DNA of 64,000 nt from Ridgeia piscesae (taxonomy: Eukaryota; Annelida; Polychaeta; Sabellida; Siboglinidae). Positions 21,729 to 34,419 of the stretch are shown piece by piece (position 1 is the first letter of the stretch; every line of letters starts with the position of its first letter). The position numbers were made by a program, and so were the translations under genes. Where the stretch lies: assembly GCA_025642075.2 (NCBI GenBank), contig JAODUO010000467.1, positions 56,001 through 120,000 on the forward strand, written 5' to 3'. The notes under the pieces were generated by a model. It did not search any database. It had not been told where the DNA came from and saw only the letters and a list, made by a program, of their open reading frames with translations.

Positions 21729-24700
21729 CTGTGACAATCAGAGAGAGGAAGTGTTGTAGTAAGTGATGGAGTCATAGCTGCCTGAGTCAGAGTCTGTGGC
21801 CTCCACCTGTGACAATCAGAGAGAGGAAGTGTTGTAGTAAGTGATGGAGTCATAGCTGCCTGAGTCAGAGTCTGTGGCCTCCACCTGTGACAATCAGAGA
21901 GAGGAAGTGTTGTAGTAAGTGACGGAGTCATAGCTGTCTGAGCCAGAGTCTGTGGCCTCCACCTGTGACAATCAGAGAGAGGAAGTGTTGTAGTAAGTGA
22001 TGGAGCCATAGCTGCCTGGGTCAGAGTCTGTGGCCTCCACCTGTGACAATCAGAGAGAGGAAGTGTTGTAGTAAGTGATGGAGCCATAGCTGCCTGAGTC
22101 AGAGTCTGTGGTCTCCACCTGTGACAATCAGAGAGGAAGTGTTGTAGTAAGTGATGGAGTCATAGCTGCCTGAGTCAGAGTCTGTGGCCTCCACCTGTGA
22201 CAATCAGAGAGGAAGTGTTGTAGTAAGTGATGGAGCCATAGCTGCCTGAGTCAGAGTCTGTGGCCTCCACCTGTGACAATCAGAGAGAGGAAGTGTTGTA
22301 GTAAGTGATGGAGTCATAGCTGCCTGAGTCAGAGTCTGTGGCCTCCACCTGTGACAATCAGAGAGGAAGTGTTGTAGTAAGTGATGGAGCCATAGCTGCC
22401 TGAGTCAGAGTCTGTGGCCTCCACCTGTGACAATCAGAGAGAGAAGTGTTGTAGTAAGTGATGGAGTCATAGCTGCCTGAGTCAGAGTCTGTGGCCTCCA
22501 CCTGTGACAATCAGAGAGGAAGTGTTGTAGTAAGTGATGGAGCCATAGCTGCCTGAGTCAGAGTCTGTGGCCTCCACCTGTGACAATCAGAGAGGAAGTG
22601 TTGTAGTAAGTGATGGAGTCATAGCTGCCTGAGTCAGAGTCTGTGGCCTCCACCTGTGACAATCAGAGAGAGGAAGTGTTGTAGTAAGTGATGGAGTCAT
22701 AGCTGCCTGAGTCAGAGTCTGTGGCCTCCACCTGTGACAATCAGAGAGGAAGTGTTGTAGTAAGTGATGGAGCCATAGCTGCCTGGGTCAGAGTCTGTGG
22801 CCTCCACCTGTGACAATCAGAGAGAGGAAGTGTTGTAGTAAGTGATGGAGTCATAGCTGCCTGAGTCAGAGTCTGTGGCCTCCACCTGTGACAATCAGAG
22901 AGAGAAGTGTTGTAGTAAGTGATGGAGTCATAGCTGCCTGAGTCAGAGTCTGTGGCCTCCACCTGTGACAATCAGAGAGAGGAAGTGTTGTAGTAAGTGA
23001 TGGAGTCATAGCTGCCTGAGTCAGAGTCTGTGGCCTCCACCTGTGACAATCAGAGAGAGGAAGTGTTGTAGTAAGTGATGGAGTCATAGCTGCCTGAGTC
23101 AGAGTCTGTGGCCTCCACCTGTGACAATCAGAGAGAGGAAGTGTTGTAGTAAGTGATGGAGCCATAGCTGCCTGAGCCAGTGTATGTGGCCTCCACCTGT
23201 GACAATGAGAGAGGAAGTGTTGTAGTAAGTGATGGAGTCATAGCTGCCTGAGCCAGTGTCTGTGGCCTCCACCTGTGACAATGAGAGAGGAAGTGTTGTA
23301 GTAAGTGATGGAGTCATAGCTGCCTGAGTCAGAGTCTGTGGCCTCCACCTGTGACAATCAGAGAGAGGAAGTGTTGTAGTAAGTGATGGAGCCATAGCTG
23401 CCTGAGTCAGAGTCTGTGGCCTCCACCTGTGACAATCAGAGAGAGAAGTGTTGTAGTAAGTGATGGAGTCATAGCTGCCTGAGTCAGAGTCTGTGGCCTC
23501 CACCTGTGACAATCAGAGAGAGAAGTGTTGTAGTAAGTGATGGAGTCATAGCTGCCTGAGTCAGAGTCTGTGGCCTCCACCTGTGACAATCAGAGAGAGG
23601 AAGTGTTGTAGTAAGTGATGGAGTCATAGCTGCCTGAGTCAGAGTCTGTGGCCTCCACCTGTGACAATCAGAGAGAGGAAGTGTTGTAGTAAGTGATGGA
23701 GCCATAGCTGCCTGAGTCAGAGTCTGTGGCCTCCACCTGTGACAATCAGAGAGAGAAGTGTTGTAGTAAGTGATGGAGTCATAGCTGCCTGAGTCAGAGT
23801 CTGTGGCCTCCACCTGTGACAATCAGAGAGAGAAGTGTTGTAGTAAGTGATGGAGTCATAGCTGCCTGAGTCAGAGTCTGTGGCCTCCACCTGTGACAAT
23901 CGAGAGAGGAAGTGTTGTAGTAAGTGATGGAGTCATAGCTGCCTGAGCCAGTGTCTGTGGCCTCCACCTGTGACAATGAGAGAGGAAGTGTTGTAGTAAG
24001 TGATGGAGTCATAGCTGCCTGAGTCAGAGTCTGTGGCCTCCACCTGTGACAATCAGAGAGAGGAAGTGTTGTAGTAAGTGATGGAGTCATAGCTGCCTGA
24101 GTCAGAGTCTGTGGCCTCCACCTGTGACAATCAGAGAGAGGAAGTGTTGTAGTAAGTGATGGAGTCATAGCTGCCAGAGTCAGAGTCTGTGGCCTCCACC
24201 TGTGACAATCAGAGAGAGAAGTGTTGTAGTAAGTGATGGAGTCATAGCTGCCTGAGTCAGAGTCTGTGGCCTCCACCTGTGACAATCAGAGAGAGGAAGT
24301 GTTGTAGTAAGTGATGGAGTCATAGCTGCCTGGGTCAGAGTCTGTGGCCTCCACCTGTGACAATCAGAGAGAGAAGTGTTGTAGTAAGTGATGGAGTCAT
24401 AGCTGCCTGAGTCAGAGTCTGTGGCCTCCACCTGTGACAATCAGAGAGAGGAAGTGTTGTAGTAAGTGATGGAGTCATAGCTGCCTGAGTCAGAGTCTGT
24501 GGCCTCCACCTGTGACAATCAGAGAGAGGAAGTGTTGTAGTAAGTGATGGAGTCACAGCTGCCTGAGTCAGAGTCTGTGGCCTCCACCTGTGACAATCAG
24601 AGAGAGGAAGTGTTGTAGTAAGTGATGGAGTCATAGCTGCCTGAGTCAGAGTCTGTGGCCTCCACCTGTGACAATCAGAGAGGAAGTGTTGTAGTAAGTG

Positions 24701-24998
24701 ATGGAGTCATAGCTGCCTGAGTCAGAGTCTGTGGCCTCCACCTGTGACAATCAGAGAGGAAGTGTTGTAGTAAGTGATGGAGTCATAGCTGCCTGAGTCA
24801 GAGTCTGTGGCCTCCACCTGTGACAATCAGAGAGAGGAAGTGTTGTAGTAAGTGATGGAGTCATAGCTGCCTGAGTCAGAGTCTGTGGCCTCCACCTGTG
24901 ACAATCAGAGAGAGGAAGTGTTGTAGTAAGTGATGGAGCCATAGCTGCCTGAGTCAGAGTCTGTGGCCTCCACCTGTGACAATCAGAGAGAGAAGGGT
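21729..24998. repeat. 78-bp minisatellite over the exon 29 acceptor
   Basis: About 42 copies, period mostly 78 with 75-77 variants. Minus-strand unit holds CTCTGATTGTCACAG (acceptor) followed by coding-like GTGGAGGCCACAGACTCTGA and on, which translates VEATDSDSGSYDSITYY, the start of exon 29. After it each copy reads NTSSL and a TGA stop before the next acceptor. The copies are nearly identical, which indicates recent expansion or homogenisation. Confidence 0.97.
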
Positions 24999-26120
24999 TG
25001 TAGTAAGTGAGGATGGTGTTGGTGGAGGTGACATGAGGATGGTGGTGGTGGAGGTGACAGTGGGTGGTGGTGGTGGAGTGCAAGTGAGGATGGTGGTGGT
25101 GGAGGTGAAGTGAGGATGGTGTGGTGGAGGTGACATGAGGATGGTGGTGGTGGAGGTGACATGAGGATGGTGGTGGTGGAGGTGAAGTGAGGATGGTGTG
25201 GTGGAGGTGACATGAGGATGGTGGTGGTGGAGGTGACATGAGGATGGTGGTGGTGGAGGTGAAGTGAGGATGGTGGTGGTGGAGGTGACGTGAGGATGGT
25301 GGTGGTGGAGGTGACATGAGGATGGTGGTGGTGGAGGTGAAGTGAGGATGGTGGTGGTGGAGGTGAAGTGAGGATGGTGGTGGTGGAGGTGAAGTGAGGA
25401 TGGTGGTGGTGGAGGTGAAGTGAGGATGGTGGTGGTGGAGGTGAAGTGAGGATGGTGGTGGTGGAGGTGAAGTGAGGATGGTGGTGGTGGAGGTGAAGTG
25501 AGGATGGTGGTGGTGGAGGTGAAGTGAGGATGGTGGTGGTGGAGGTGAAGTGAGGATGGTGGTGGTGGTGGAGGTGAAGTGAGGATGGTGGTGGTGGAGG
25601 TGAAGTGAGGATGGTGGTGGTGGAGGTGAAGTGAGGATGGTGGTGGTGGAGGTGAAGTGAGGATGGTTGGTGGTGGAGGTGAAGTGAGGATGGTGGTGGT
25701 GGAGGTGAAGTGAGGATGGTGGTGGTGGAGGTGAAGTGAGGATGGTGGTGGTGGAGGTGAAGTGAGGATGGTGGTGGTGGAGGTGAAGTGAGGATGGTGG
25801 TGGTGGAGGTGAAGTGAGGATGGTGGTGGTGGAGGTGAAGTGAGGATGGTGATGGTGGAGGTGAAGTGAGGATGGTGGTGGTGGAGGTGAAGTGAGGATG
25901 GTGGTGGTGGGAGGTGAAGTGAGGATGGTGGTGGTGGAGGTGAAGTGAGGATGGTGGTGGTGGAGGTGAAGTGAGGATGGTGGTGGTGGAGGTGAAGTGA
26001 GATGGTGGTGGTGGTGGAGGTGAAGTGAGGATGGTGGTGGTGGAGGTGATGTGAGGATGGTGGTGGTGGAGGTGAAGTGAAGATGGTGGTGGTGGAGGTG
26101 ATGTGAGGATGGTGGTGGTG
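24999..26120. repeat. 26-bp GGTGGA minisatellite in intron 28
   Basis: About 42 copies of GAGGATGGTGGTGGTGGAGG then TGAAGT. Long proline/histidine/serine frames on the minus strand across this array (to more than 500 codons) are artefacts. Confidence 0.96.
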
Positions 26121-26308
26121 ATGATGGGGTGATATTGATGATGGTGATGATGTTGATGATTGTGATGATTGTGATGATGGTGGTGATGATGGTGATGATG
26201 GTGATGATGTTGATGATGTTGATGATGTTGATGATGGTGATGATGTTGATGATGTTGATGAGGTTGATGATGTTGATGATGGTGATGATGTTGATGATGG
26301 TGGTGATT
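26110..26308. repeat. GATGATGTT trinucleotide-like repeat
   Basis: Imperfect GATGATGGT/GATGATGTT repeats directly abutting the 26-bp array and sharing its GATGGTG motif, likely its ancestor or decay product. Confidence 0.93.
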
Positions 26309-26423
26309 AACAAACAGGTTTTTAACCAAATCATGTGGGCAATGTTTATCGTAATTACTAAAAACTGTACTGCTACTACTTGGGGAAAATCTCAAAACAT
26401 AAATTGACAAATATTAATCACAC

Positions 26424-26680
26424 CTTCAGAAGTGTTGTGTCTGCCGTGTCCTCTGCTACGGTGACGTTGTACCGGCCAGTCTCAAACACAGGCATGTTGT
26501 CATTCCTGTCCTCCACCGTCACTATCACTGACACCATCGTGTCATGTGGCGTGTCGAGCAGTTCACCAGATGAACTGTAGATGTCACTAGCGCGCACCAC
26601 CAGTGAGTGTAACCGTGACAACTCGTAATCAAGGGAAGACAAAAGTCGCAGCTCTCCATTTTGTAAAATGGCAAACATAT
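26424..26680 (-). CDS. Cadherin exon 28: EC11, linker 11, EC12 start
   Basis: 257 bp, phase 1 in, phase 0 out. Reads DMFAILQNGELRLLSSLDYE, HSLVVRASD, VEDRNDNMPVF, YNVTVAEDTADTTLLK. Donor AAG|GTGTGA. Confidence 0.94.
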
Positions 26681-26689
26681 CTGGAAATA

Positions 26690-27390
26690 CAACACAACAT
26701 GCAATCGTTCTACATGTTTGCAATGGCTATGTTTCTAGAATAATAAACATATCACAAATTGTTTAACAGGGTTTAACAAGGTTGCCGCCCAGAGCCTAGT
26801 TCCGGAAGGCAAGCGAACAAGGAAGCCTTTGGCTTATCGAGAATTCACTAAAATATAATATTATTTCTTATAAAATTATACATGAATTAGTATTGTACAT
26901 AAAATTTCAAAACAAATTCTAAATTGCCACTAAAAATGCTACTAATTAAAATACATGGTCTCTATGAATACATAAATAAAATAAAAATCACATAAAATGT
27001 CCTACAATAATAACAATTCTTTATAATATATAATAATAAATGTATTAATATAAATACATGAATAGATAATTTATTTAATATGTAAAATCATTTTTAAAGA
27101 CAATAAATTATTCATCCAATTGTGACAGTCTTACTTGGGTGCTTGCCACCCTTTTTGGGTTCAAGATTTCTTTGCCTTGAAATACTTACAGTACTTGTTA
27201 ACAATTTACTGTTGTTTTTGGCTTGCGTATTTAAATTGCAAAATGTGGTTTTAATCATTTGAACACGGCCATCAGCTGCCAACATTTTTACAAAAACAAT
27301 CATATAAATGGTTCAACAGTTTCATATATGACATTATCAGTAGTAATTTGTTAGTGTAAAACTAAAGATATCTAATACAAACTACAAAAC
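26690..27390. other. Intron 27, unique AT-rich
   Basis: AT-rich (many AATA/TTTA runs at 26870-27110); no exon or element recognised. Confidence 0.55.
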
Positions 27391-27398
27391 AAACTTAC

Positions 27399-27577
27399 CC
27401 CCGGCACCCACAGGTATCTCATACGTGACTAGGTCTCCATCTGGGTCGTTGGCATGGAGACGACCTATGACATGACCTGCAGCCTCATTCTCAGCGACTG
27501 TGAAATGATACTCTGACAGGTTGAAGACCGGCCAATTGTCATTGACATTTACAATGTCCACTCTAATAGTGGCCGTT
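27399..27577 (-). CDS. Cadherin exon 27: linker 10, EC11 start
   Basis: 179 bp, phase 2 in, phase 1 out. Reads TATIRVDIVNVNDNWPVF, YHFTVAENEAAGHVIGRL and ANDPDGDLVTYEI. Its acceptor (TGTGTTACAG|AACGGCC) and first bases are the founder of the 5-kb, 64-bp array immediately upstream on this strand. Confidence 0.93.
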
Positions 27578-30500
27578 CTGTAACACACCAATCAACCTAG
27601 TAAGGATAAGATGATGATGGTACTTTACTATAGTGGCTGTTCTGTAACACACCAATCAACCTAGTAAGGATGAGATGATGATGGTACTTTACTATAGTGG
27701 CTGTTCTGTAACACACCAATCAACCTAGTAAGGATGAGATGATGATGGTACTTTACTATAGTGGCTGTTCTGTAACACACCAATCAACCTAGTAAGGATA
27801 AGATGATGATGGTACTTTACTATAGTGGCTGTTCTGTAACACACCAATCAACCTAGTAAGGATGAGATGATGATGGTACTTTACTATAGTGGGTGTTCTG
27901 TAACACACCAATCAACCTAGTAAGGATGAGATGATGATGGTACTTTACTATAGTGGCTGTTCTGTAACACACCAATCAACCTAGTAAGGATGAGATGATG
28001 ATGGTACTTTACTATAGTGGCTGTTCTGTAACACACCAATCAACCTAGTAAGGATGAGATGATGATGGTACTTTACTATAGTGGCTGTTCTGTAACACAC
28101 CAATCAACCTAGTAAGGATGAGATGATGATGGTACTTTACTATAGTGGCTGTTCTGTAACACACCAATCAACCTAGTAAGGATGAGATGATGATGGTTCT
28201 TTACTATAGTGGCTGTTCTGTAACACACCAATCAACCTAGTAAGGATGAGATGATGATGGTACTTTACTATAGTGGCTGTTCTGTAACACACCAATCAAC
28301 CTAGTAAGGATGAGATGATGATGGTACTTTACTATAGTGGCTGTTCTGTAACACACCAATCAACCTAGTAAGGATGAGATGATGATGGTACTTTACTATA
28401 GTGGCTGTTCTGTAACACACCAATCAACCTAGTAAGGATGAGATGATGATGGTACTTTACTATAGTGGCTGTTCTGTAACACACCAATCAACCTAGTAAG
28501 GATGAGATGATGATGGTACTTTACTATAGTGGCTGTTCTGTAACACACCAATCCATCAAGTAAGGATAAGATGATGATGGTACTTTACTATAGTGGCTGT
28601 TATGTAACACACCAATCAAACTAGTAAGGATAAGATGATGATGGTACTTTACTATACTGGCTGTTCTGTAACACACCAATCCATCAAGTAAGGATGAGAT
28701 GATGATGGTACTTTACTATAGTGGCTGTTCTGTAACACACCAATCAACCTAGTAAGGATGAGATGATGATGGTACTTTACTATAGTGGCTGTTCTGTAAC
28801 ACACCAATCAACCTAGTAAGGATGAGATGATGATGGTACTTTACTATAGTGGCTGTTCTGTAACACACCAATCAACCTAGTAATGATGAGATGATGATGG
28901 TACTTTACTATAGTGGCCGTTCTGTAACACACCAATCAACCTAGTAATGATGAGATGATGATGGTACTTTACTATAGTGGCCGTTCTGTAACACACCAAT
29001 CAACCTAGTAAGGATGAGATGATGATGGTACTTTACTATAGTGGTTGTTCTGTAACACACCAATCAACCTAGTAATGATGAGATGATGATGGTACTTTAC
29101 TATAGTGGCCATTCTGTAACACACCAATCAACCTAGTAAGGATAAGATGATGATGGTACTTTACTATAGTGGCCGTTCTGTAACACACCAATCAACCTAG
29201 TAAGGATGAGATGATGATGGTACTTTACTATAGTGGCCGTTCTGTAACACACCAATCAACCTAGTAAGGATGAGATGATGATGGTACTTTACTATAGTGG
29301 CTGTTCTGTAACACACCAATCAACCTAGTAATGATGAGATGATGATGGTACTTTACTATAGTGGCCGTTCTGTAACACACCAATCAACCTAGTAAGGATA
29401 AGATGATGATGGTACTTTACTATAGTGGCTGTTCTGTAACACACCAATCAACCTAGTAATGATGAGATGATGATGGTACTTTACTATAGTGGCCGTTCTG
29501 TAACACACCAATCAACCTAGTAAGGATAAGATGATGATGGTACTTTACTATAGTGGCCGTTCTGTAACACACCAATCAACCTAGTAATGATGAGATGATG
29601 ATGGTACTTTACTATAGTGGCTGTTCTGTAACACACCAATCAACCTAGTAAGGATAAGATGATGATGGTACTTTACTATACTGGTTGTTCTGTAACACAC
29701 CAATCAACCTAGTAAGGATAAGATGATGATGGTACTTTACTATACTGGTTGTTCTGTAACACACCAATCAACCTAGTAAGGATAAGATGATGATGGTACT
29801 TTACTATAGTGGCCGTTCTGTAACACACCAATCAACCTAGTAAGGATGAGATGATGATGGTACTTTACTATACTGGTTGTTCTGTAACACACCAATCAAC
29901 CTAGTAAGGATAAGATGATGATGGTACTTTACTATACTTGTTGTTCTGTAACACACCAATCAACCTAGTAAGGATAAGATGATGATGGTACTTTACTATA
30001 GTGGCCGTTCTGTAACACACCAATCAACCTAGTAAGGATGAGATGATGATGGTACTTTACTATACTTGTTGTTCTGTAACACACCAATCAACCTAGTAAG
30101 GATAAGATGATGATGGTACTTTACTATACTTGTTGTTCTGTAACACACCAATCAACCTAGTAAGGATAAGATGATGATGGTACTTTACTATACTTGTTGT
30201 TCTGTAACACACCAATCAACCTAGTAAGGATAAGATGATGATGGTACTTTACTATAGTGGCCGTTCTGTAACACACCAATCAACCTAGTAAGGATAAGAT
30301 GATGATGGTACTTTACTATAGTGGCTGTTCTGTAACACACCAATCAACCTAGTAAGGATAAGATGATGATGGTACTTTACTATAGTGGCTGTTCTGTAAC
30401 ACACTAATCAACCTAGTAAGGATGAGATGATGATGGTACTTTACTATAGTGGCTGTTCTGTAACACACCAATCAACCTAGTAATGATGAGATGATGATGG

Positions 30501-32600
30501 TACTTTACTATAGTGGCTGTTCTGTAACACATCAATCAACCTAGTAAGGATAAGATGATGATGGTACTTTACTATAGTGGCTGTTCTGTAACACACCAAT
30601 CAACCTAGTAAGGATGAGATGATGATGGTACTTTACTATAGTGGCTGTTCTGTAACACACCAATCAACCTAGTAATGATGAGATGATGATGGTACTTTAC
30701 TATAGTGGCTGTTCTGTAACACACCAATCAACCTAGTAATGATGAGATGATGATGGTACTTTACTATAGTGGCTGTTCTGTAACACACCAATCAACCTAG
30801 TAAGGATAAGATGATGATGGTACTTTACTATAGTGGCTGTTCTGTAACACACCAATCAACCTAGTAAGTATGAGATGATGATGGTACTTTACTATAGTGG
30901 CTGTTCTGTAACACACCAATCAACCTAGTAAGTATGAGATGATGATGGTACTTTACTATAGTGGCTGTTCTGTAACACACCAATCAACCTAGTAATGATG
31001 AGATGATGATGGTACTTTACTATAGTGGCTGTTCTGTAACACACCAATCAACCTAGTAAGGATGAGATGATGATGGTACTTTACTATAGTGGCTGTTCTG
31101 TAACACACCAATCAACCTAGTAATGATGAGATGATGATGGTACTTTACTATAGTGGCTGTTCTGTAACACACCAATCAACCTAGTAATGATGAGATGATG
31201 ATGGTACTTTACTATAGTGGCTGTTCTGTAACACACCAATCAACCTAGTAAGGATGAGATGATGATGGTACTTTACTATAGTGGCTGTTCTGTAACACAC
31301 CAATCAACCTAGTAAGGATGAGATGATGATGGTACTTTACTATAGTGGCTGTTCTGTAACACACCAATCAACCTAGTAATGATAAGATGATGATGGTACT
31401 TTACTATAGTGGCCGTTCTGTAACACACCAATCAACCTAGTAAGTATGAGATGATGATGGTACTTTACTATAGTGGCTGTTCTGTAACACACCAATCAAC
31501 CTAGTAAGTATGAGATGATGATGGTACTTTACTATAGTGGCTGTTCTGTAACACACCAATCAACCTAGTAATGATGAGATGATGATGGTACTTTACTATA
31601 GTGGCTGTTCTGTAACACACCAATCAACCTAGTAAGTATGAGATGATGATGGTACTTTACTATAGTGGCTGTTCTGTAACACACCAATCAACCTAGTAAG
31701 TATGAGATGATGATGGTACTTTACTATAGTGGCTGTTCTGTAACACACCAATCAACCTAGTAATGATGAGATGATGATGGTACTTTACTATAGTGGCTGT
31801 TCTGTAACACACCAATCAACCTAGTAATGATGAGATGATGATGGTACTTTACTATAGTGGCTGTTCTGTAACACACCAATCAACCTAGTAAGGATAAGAT
31901 GATGATGGTACTTTACTATAGTGGCTGTTCTGTAACACACCAATCAACCTAGTAAGGATAAGATGATGATGGTACTTTACTATAGTGGCTGTTCTGTAAC
32001 ACACCAATCAACCTAGTAAGGATAAGATGATGATGGTACTTTACTATAGTGGCTGTTCTGTAACACACCAATCAACCTAGTAAGGATGAGATGATGATGG
32101 TACTTTACTATAGTGGCCGTTCTGTAACACACCAATCAACCTAGTAAGGATAAGATGATGATGGTACTTTACTATAGTGGCCGTTCTGTAACACACCAAT
32201 CAACCTAGTAAGGATAAGATGATGATGGTACTTTACTATACTGGTTGTTCTGTAACACACCAATCAACCTAGTAAGGATAAGATGATGATGGTACTTTAC
32301 TATAGTGGCCGTTCTGTAACACACCAATCAACCTAGTAAGGATAAGATGATGATGGTACTTTACTATACTTGTTGTTCTGTAACACACCAATCAACCTAG
32401 TAAGGATAAGATGATGATGGTACTTTACTATAGTGGCCGTTCAGTAACACACCAATCAACCTAGTAAGGATAAGATGATGATGGTACTTTACTATAGTGG
32501 CTGTTCTGTAACACACCAATCAACCTAGTAAGGATGAGATGATGATGGTACTTTACTATAGTGGCCGTTCTGTAACACATCAATCCATCAAGTAAGGATA
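27578..32600. repeat. 64-bp minisatellite (about 78 copies) over the exon 27 acceptor
   Basis: Period 64 bp. Minus-strand unit contains GATTGGTGTGTTACAG|AACAGCCACTATAG, matching the exon 27 acceptor and first bases AACGGCCACTATTAG, then GTAAAGTACCATCATCATCT. Variants (GGCTGTTC, GGCCGTTC, GGTTGTTC, TTGTTGTTC; AAGGATAAG, AATGATGAG, AAGTATGAG) are grouped in blocks, evidence of segmental duplication within the array. Confidence 0.97.
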
Positions 32601-32860
32601 CAATGATAGTAGCGATGTTTGTGGTGATGGCGAATGTGACAGTGATGGTGGCGGCGATCTGACAGCATGGTGATGCTGATGGTGGTAATGAACTATATTT
32701 TGCATGTTTTTCTTACATCTGGTACGTAGATGGAAGATGGAGCATACAACTGATAAATTACGTAGCTAATAACTTATAAATGTAGTAGCAAATGCATCAT
32801 TTCTGGCACTGCAAAGTTCTGAGACTATCCCTATGAGGCAGGAGTAACTTTGATACGGAC

Positions 32861-32994
32861 CCTGTGAGAGGAGTCTGACCACTGTCCACTGCAAGCAATG
32901 TCAGTGTGTAGGTGGATGGGCGCTCTCGGTCATCATAGTCCAAGGACACATCCAGGAGCAAGTGACCACTGAGTGTGTCCACTCTGAATGGACT
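32861..32994 (-). CDS. Cadherin exon 26: EC10
   Basis: 134 bp, phase 0 in, phase 2 out. Reads SPFRVDTLSGHLLLDVSL, then DYDDRERPSTYTLTLLAVD and SGQTPLTG. The only donor that keeps the frame into exon 27 is the weak GG|GTCCGT, giving PLTGTATIRV across the join, a typical cadherin sequence. Confidence 0.85.
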
Positions 32995-33021
32995 CTAGAA
33001 ACACCAGCACAAAGACAGCAA

Positions 33022-33256
33022 GTAAAAGCTGGGGGAAATCTCAAAACATGAAATGAACAAGTAAAAGCTGGGGGAAATCTCAAAACATGAAATGAACAAG
33101 TAAAAGCTGGGGGAAATCTCAAAACATGAAATGAACAAGTAAAAGCTGGGGGAAATCTCAAAACATGAAATGAACAAGTAAAAGCTGGGAAAAATCTCAA
33201 AACATGAAATGAACAAGTAAAAGCTGGGGAAAATCTCAAAACATGAAATGAACAAG
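33022..33256. repeat. 39-bp minisatellite next to exon 26 acceptor
   Basis: Six copies of AGTAAAAGCTGGGGGAAATC then TCAAAACATGAAATGAACA, starting about 30 bp upstream of the exon 26 acceptor on the coding strand. A related GGGGAAAATCTCAAAACAT occurs at about 26381-26399, upstream of nothing coding. Confidence 0.94.
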
Positions 33257-33424
33257 ACATAATACTCACTATACCACCAGTACTGCTGTGTACTTAATAC
33301 AAGAATTGACCCAGATAATTCATTTATAACTGGCCCAGCCAAATATGAGCTGGTATGATGTTTTCCACATTATATATTCACATTCCATAACTGTTTCCAA
33401 GTTGTATTTATACAAAACTAGACA

Positions 33425-34220
33425 CACTGGGGGCTGTTTCACTGATATTTTTAGGAACTCGTAAGCACAATTTTACTCTTTAAAACTGATTTTGCTCTTT
33501 AACAGTGATTTTGTATTATGACAATTCTGAACACTAGGGTGCACCACTGAGACACTTTCGCTAGGTATATTGTCATGGACATAGTATCTTCAGTGATATA
33601 GAGAAAGATTATTGCTTATAAAAAAATTCTTAAATTTAATAATTAATTATACTTAATGTTGGATTTCACAAGCATATAAAAAAATACAAATAAATATATA
33701 TACTTCTATACATGTGTACACATACATATAACACAAATGTTTCAACACATCAAAATTAAAACCTAAGATGTTAACTGCTAATGCTGTCATTTTATTCTGT
33801 TTCATACCTCAAACAGCAAACAAAGTAAATATTTACATTAATTCAAATGTACACAATTTGGGTAGCTGCGAATCCTTTTAGGTGTACAAAAATTGGTGTC
33901 ATAGCTGCCAATACACATACTTGCTATACTTTGAATATCTCTTCTAACTAATCTTCCAAAATATTGTAGCTGTAGGTATTTGGAAACTAAACACCAGGGG
34001 ATCATTTCACAGACTTTGTTAATAATTTTTATACCTGATTTTGCACTTTAAAATAGATTTTGATCCTTAACTGTGATTCCTGAAAACTGACAACACCACG
34101 ACGCACCAGCGGTATCCACTGTCACTGGTGTGTCATGGAAATAGTGTCCACTATAATATGGCAATGAATATTTGCATTTTGAAAAATTCCTTTAATTAAA
34201 CAACATATTTTGTTTTAGGA
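33425..34220. repeat. Two diverged copies of one sequence in intron 25
   Basis: 33425-33660 and 33995-34215 share ordered blocks: GTTTCAC/ATTTCACAGA, TTTTGCTCTTTAA/TTTTGCACTTTAA, AACTGTGATT/AACAGTGATT, GCACCA, TGTCATGG, ATAGT, and AAAAATTC. Probably an old dispersed element present twice; family not recognised. Confidence 0.55.
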
Positions 34221-34272
34221 TGAATTTTCCTAAAGAGCTCTTTATCTTAGCCAAGTGACCCGCCTGGCCAAC

Positions 34273-34399
34273 CTGAGAAGGCAGAAGCTCAAAGGTGATG
34301 TTCCCAGCTGGTCCAAAGTGTCCCTGTCCTCGGCCTCTACGATGAGCCCAATGTCTGTCCCAACGGTCACATTCTCCAGCACCTCAACTGTGTAGAAAT
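34273..34399 (-). CDS. Cadherin exon 25: EC10, one-base frameshift
   Basis: 127 bp where 128 are needed. The first half reads FYTVEVLENVTVGTDIGLI then VEAED. The second half makes cadherin sense only one frame over (GHFGPAGNITFELLPSQ), and that frame alone joins exon 26 in phase 0. The break sits at a GGG run (34322-34324); one more G would restore the frame. Donor CAG|GTTGGC. Sequencing or assembly error is more likely than a real lesion. Confidence 0.85.
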
Positions 34400-34419
34400 C
34401 TGCAAATCAGGTGGGAAAA

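Noticed and set aside
24751..26410. Open frames of 475 and 527 codons on the minus strand rich in Ser/Pro/His/Thr
   Set aside because: They run through the 78-bp and 26-bp tandem arrays in frames unrelated to exon 29; composition and periodicity are those of the repeats.
21729..32600. CRISPR-like regular arrays
   Set aside because: Units are fully tandem without unique spacers, in a eukaryotic intron.
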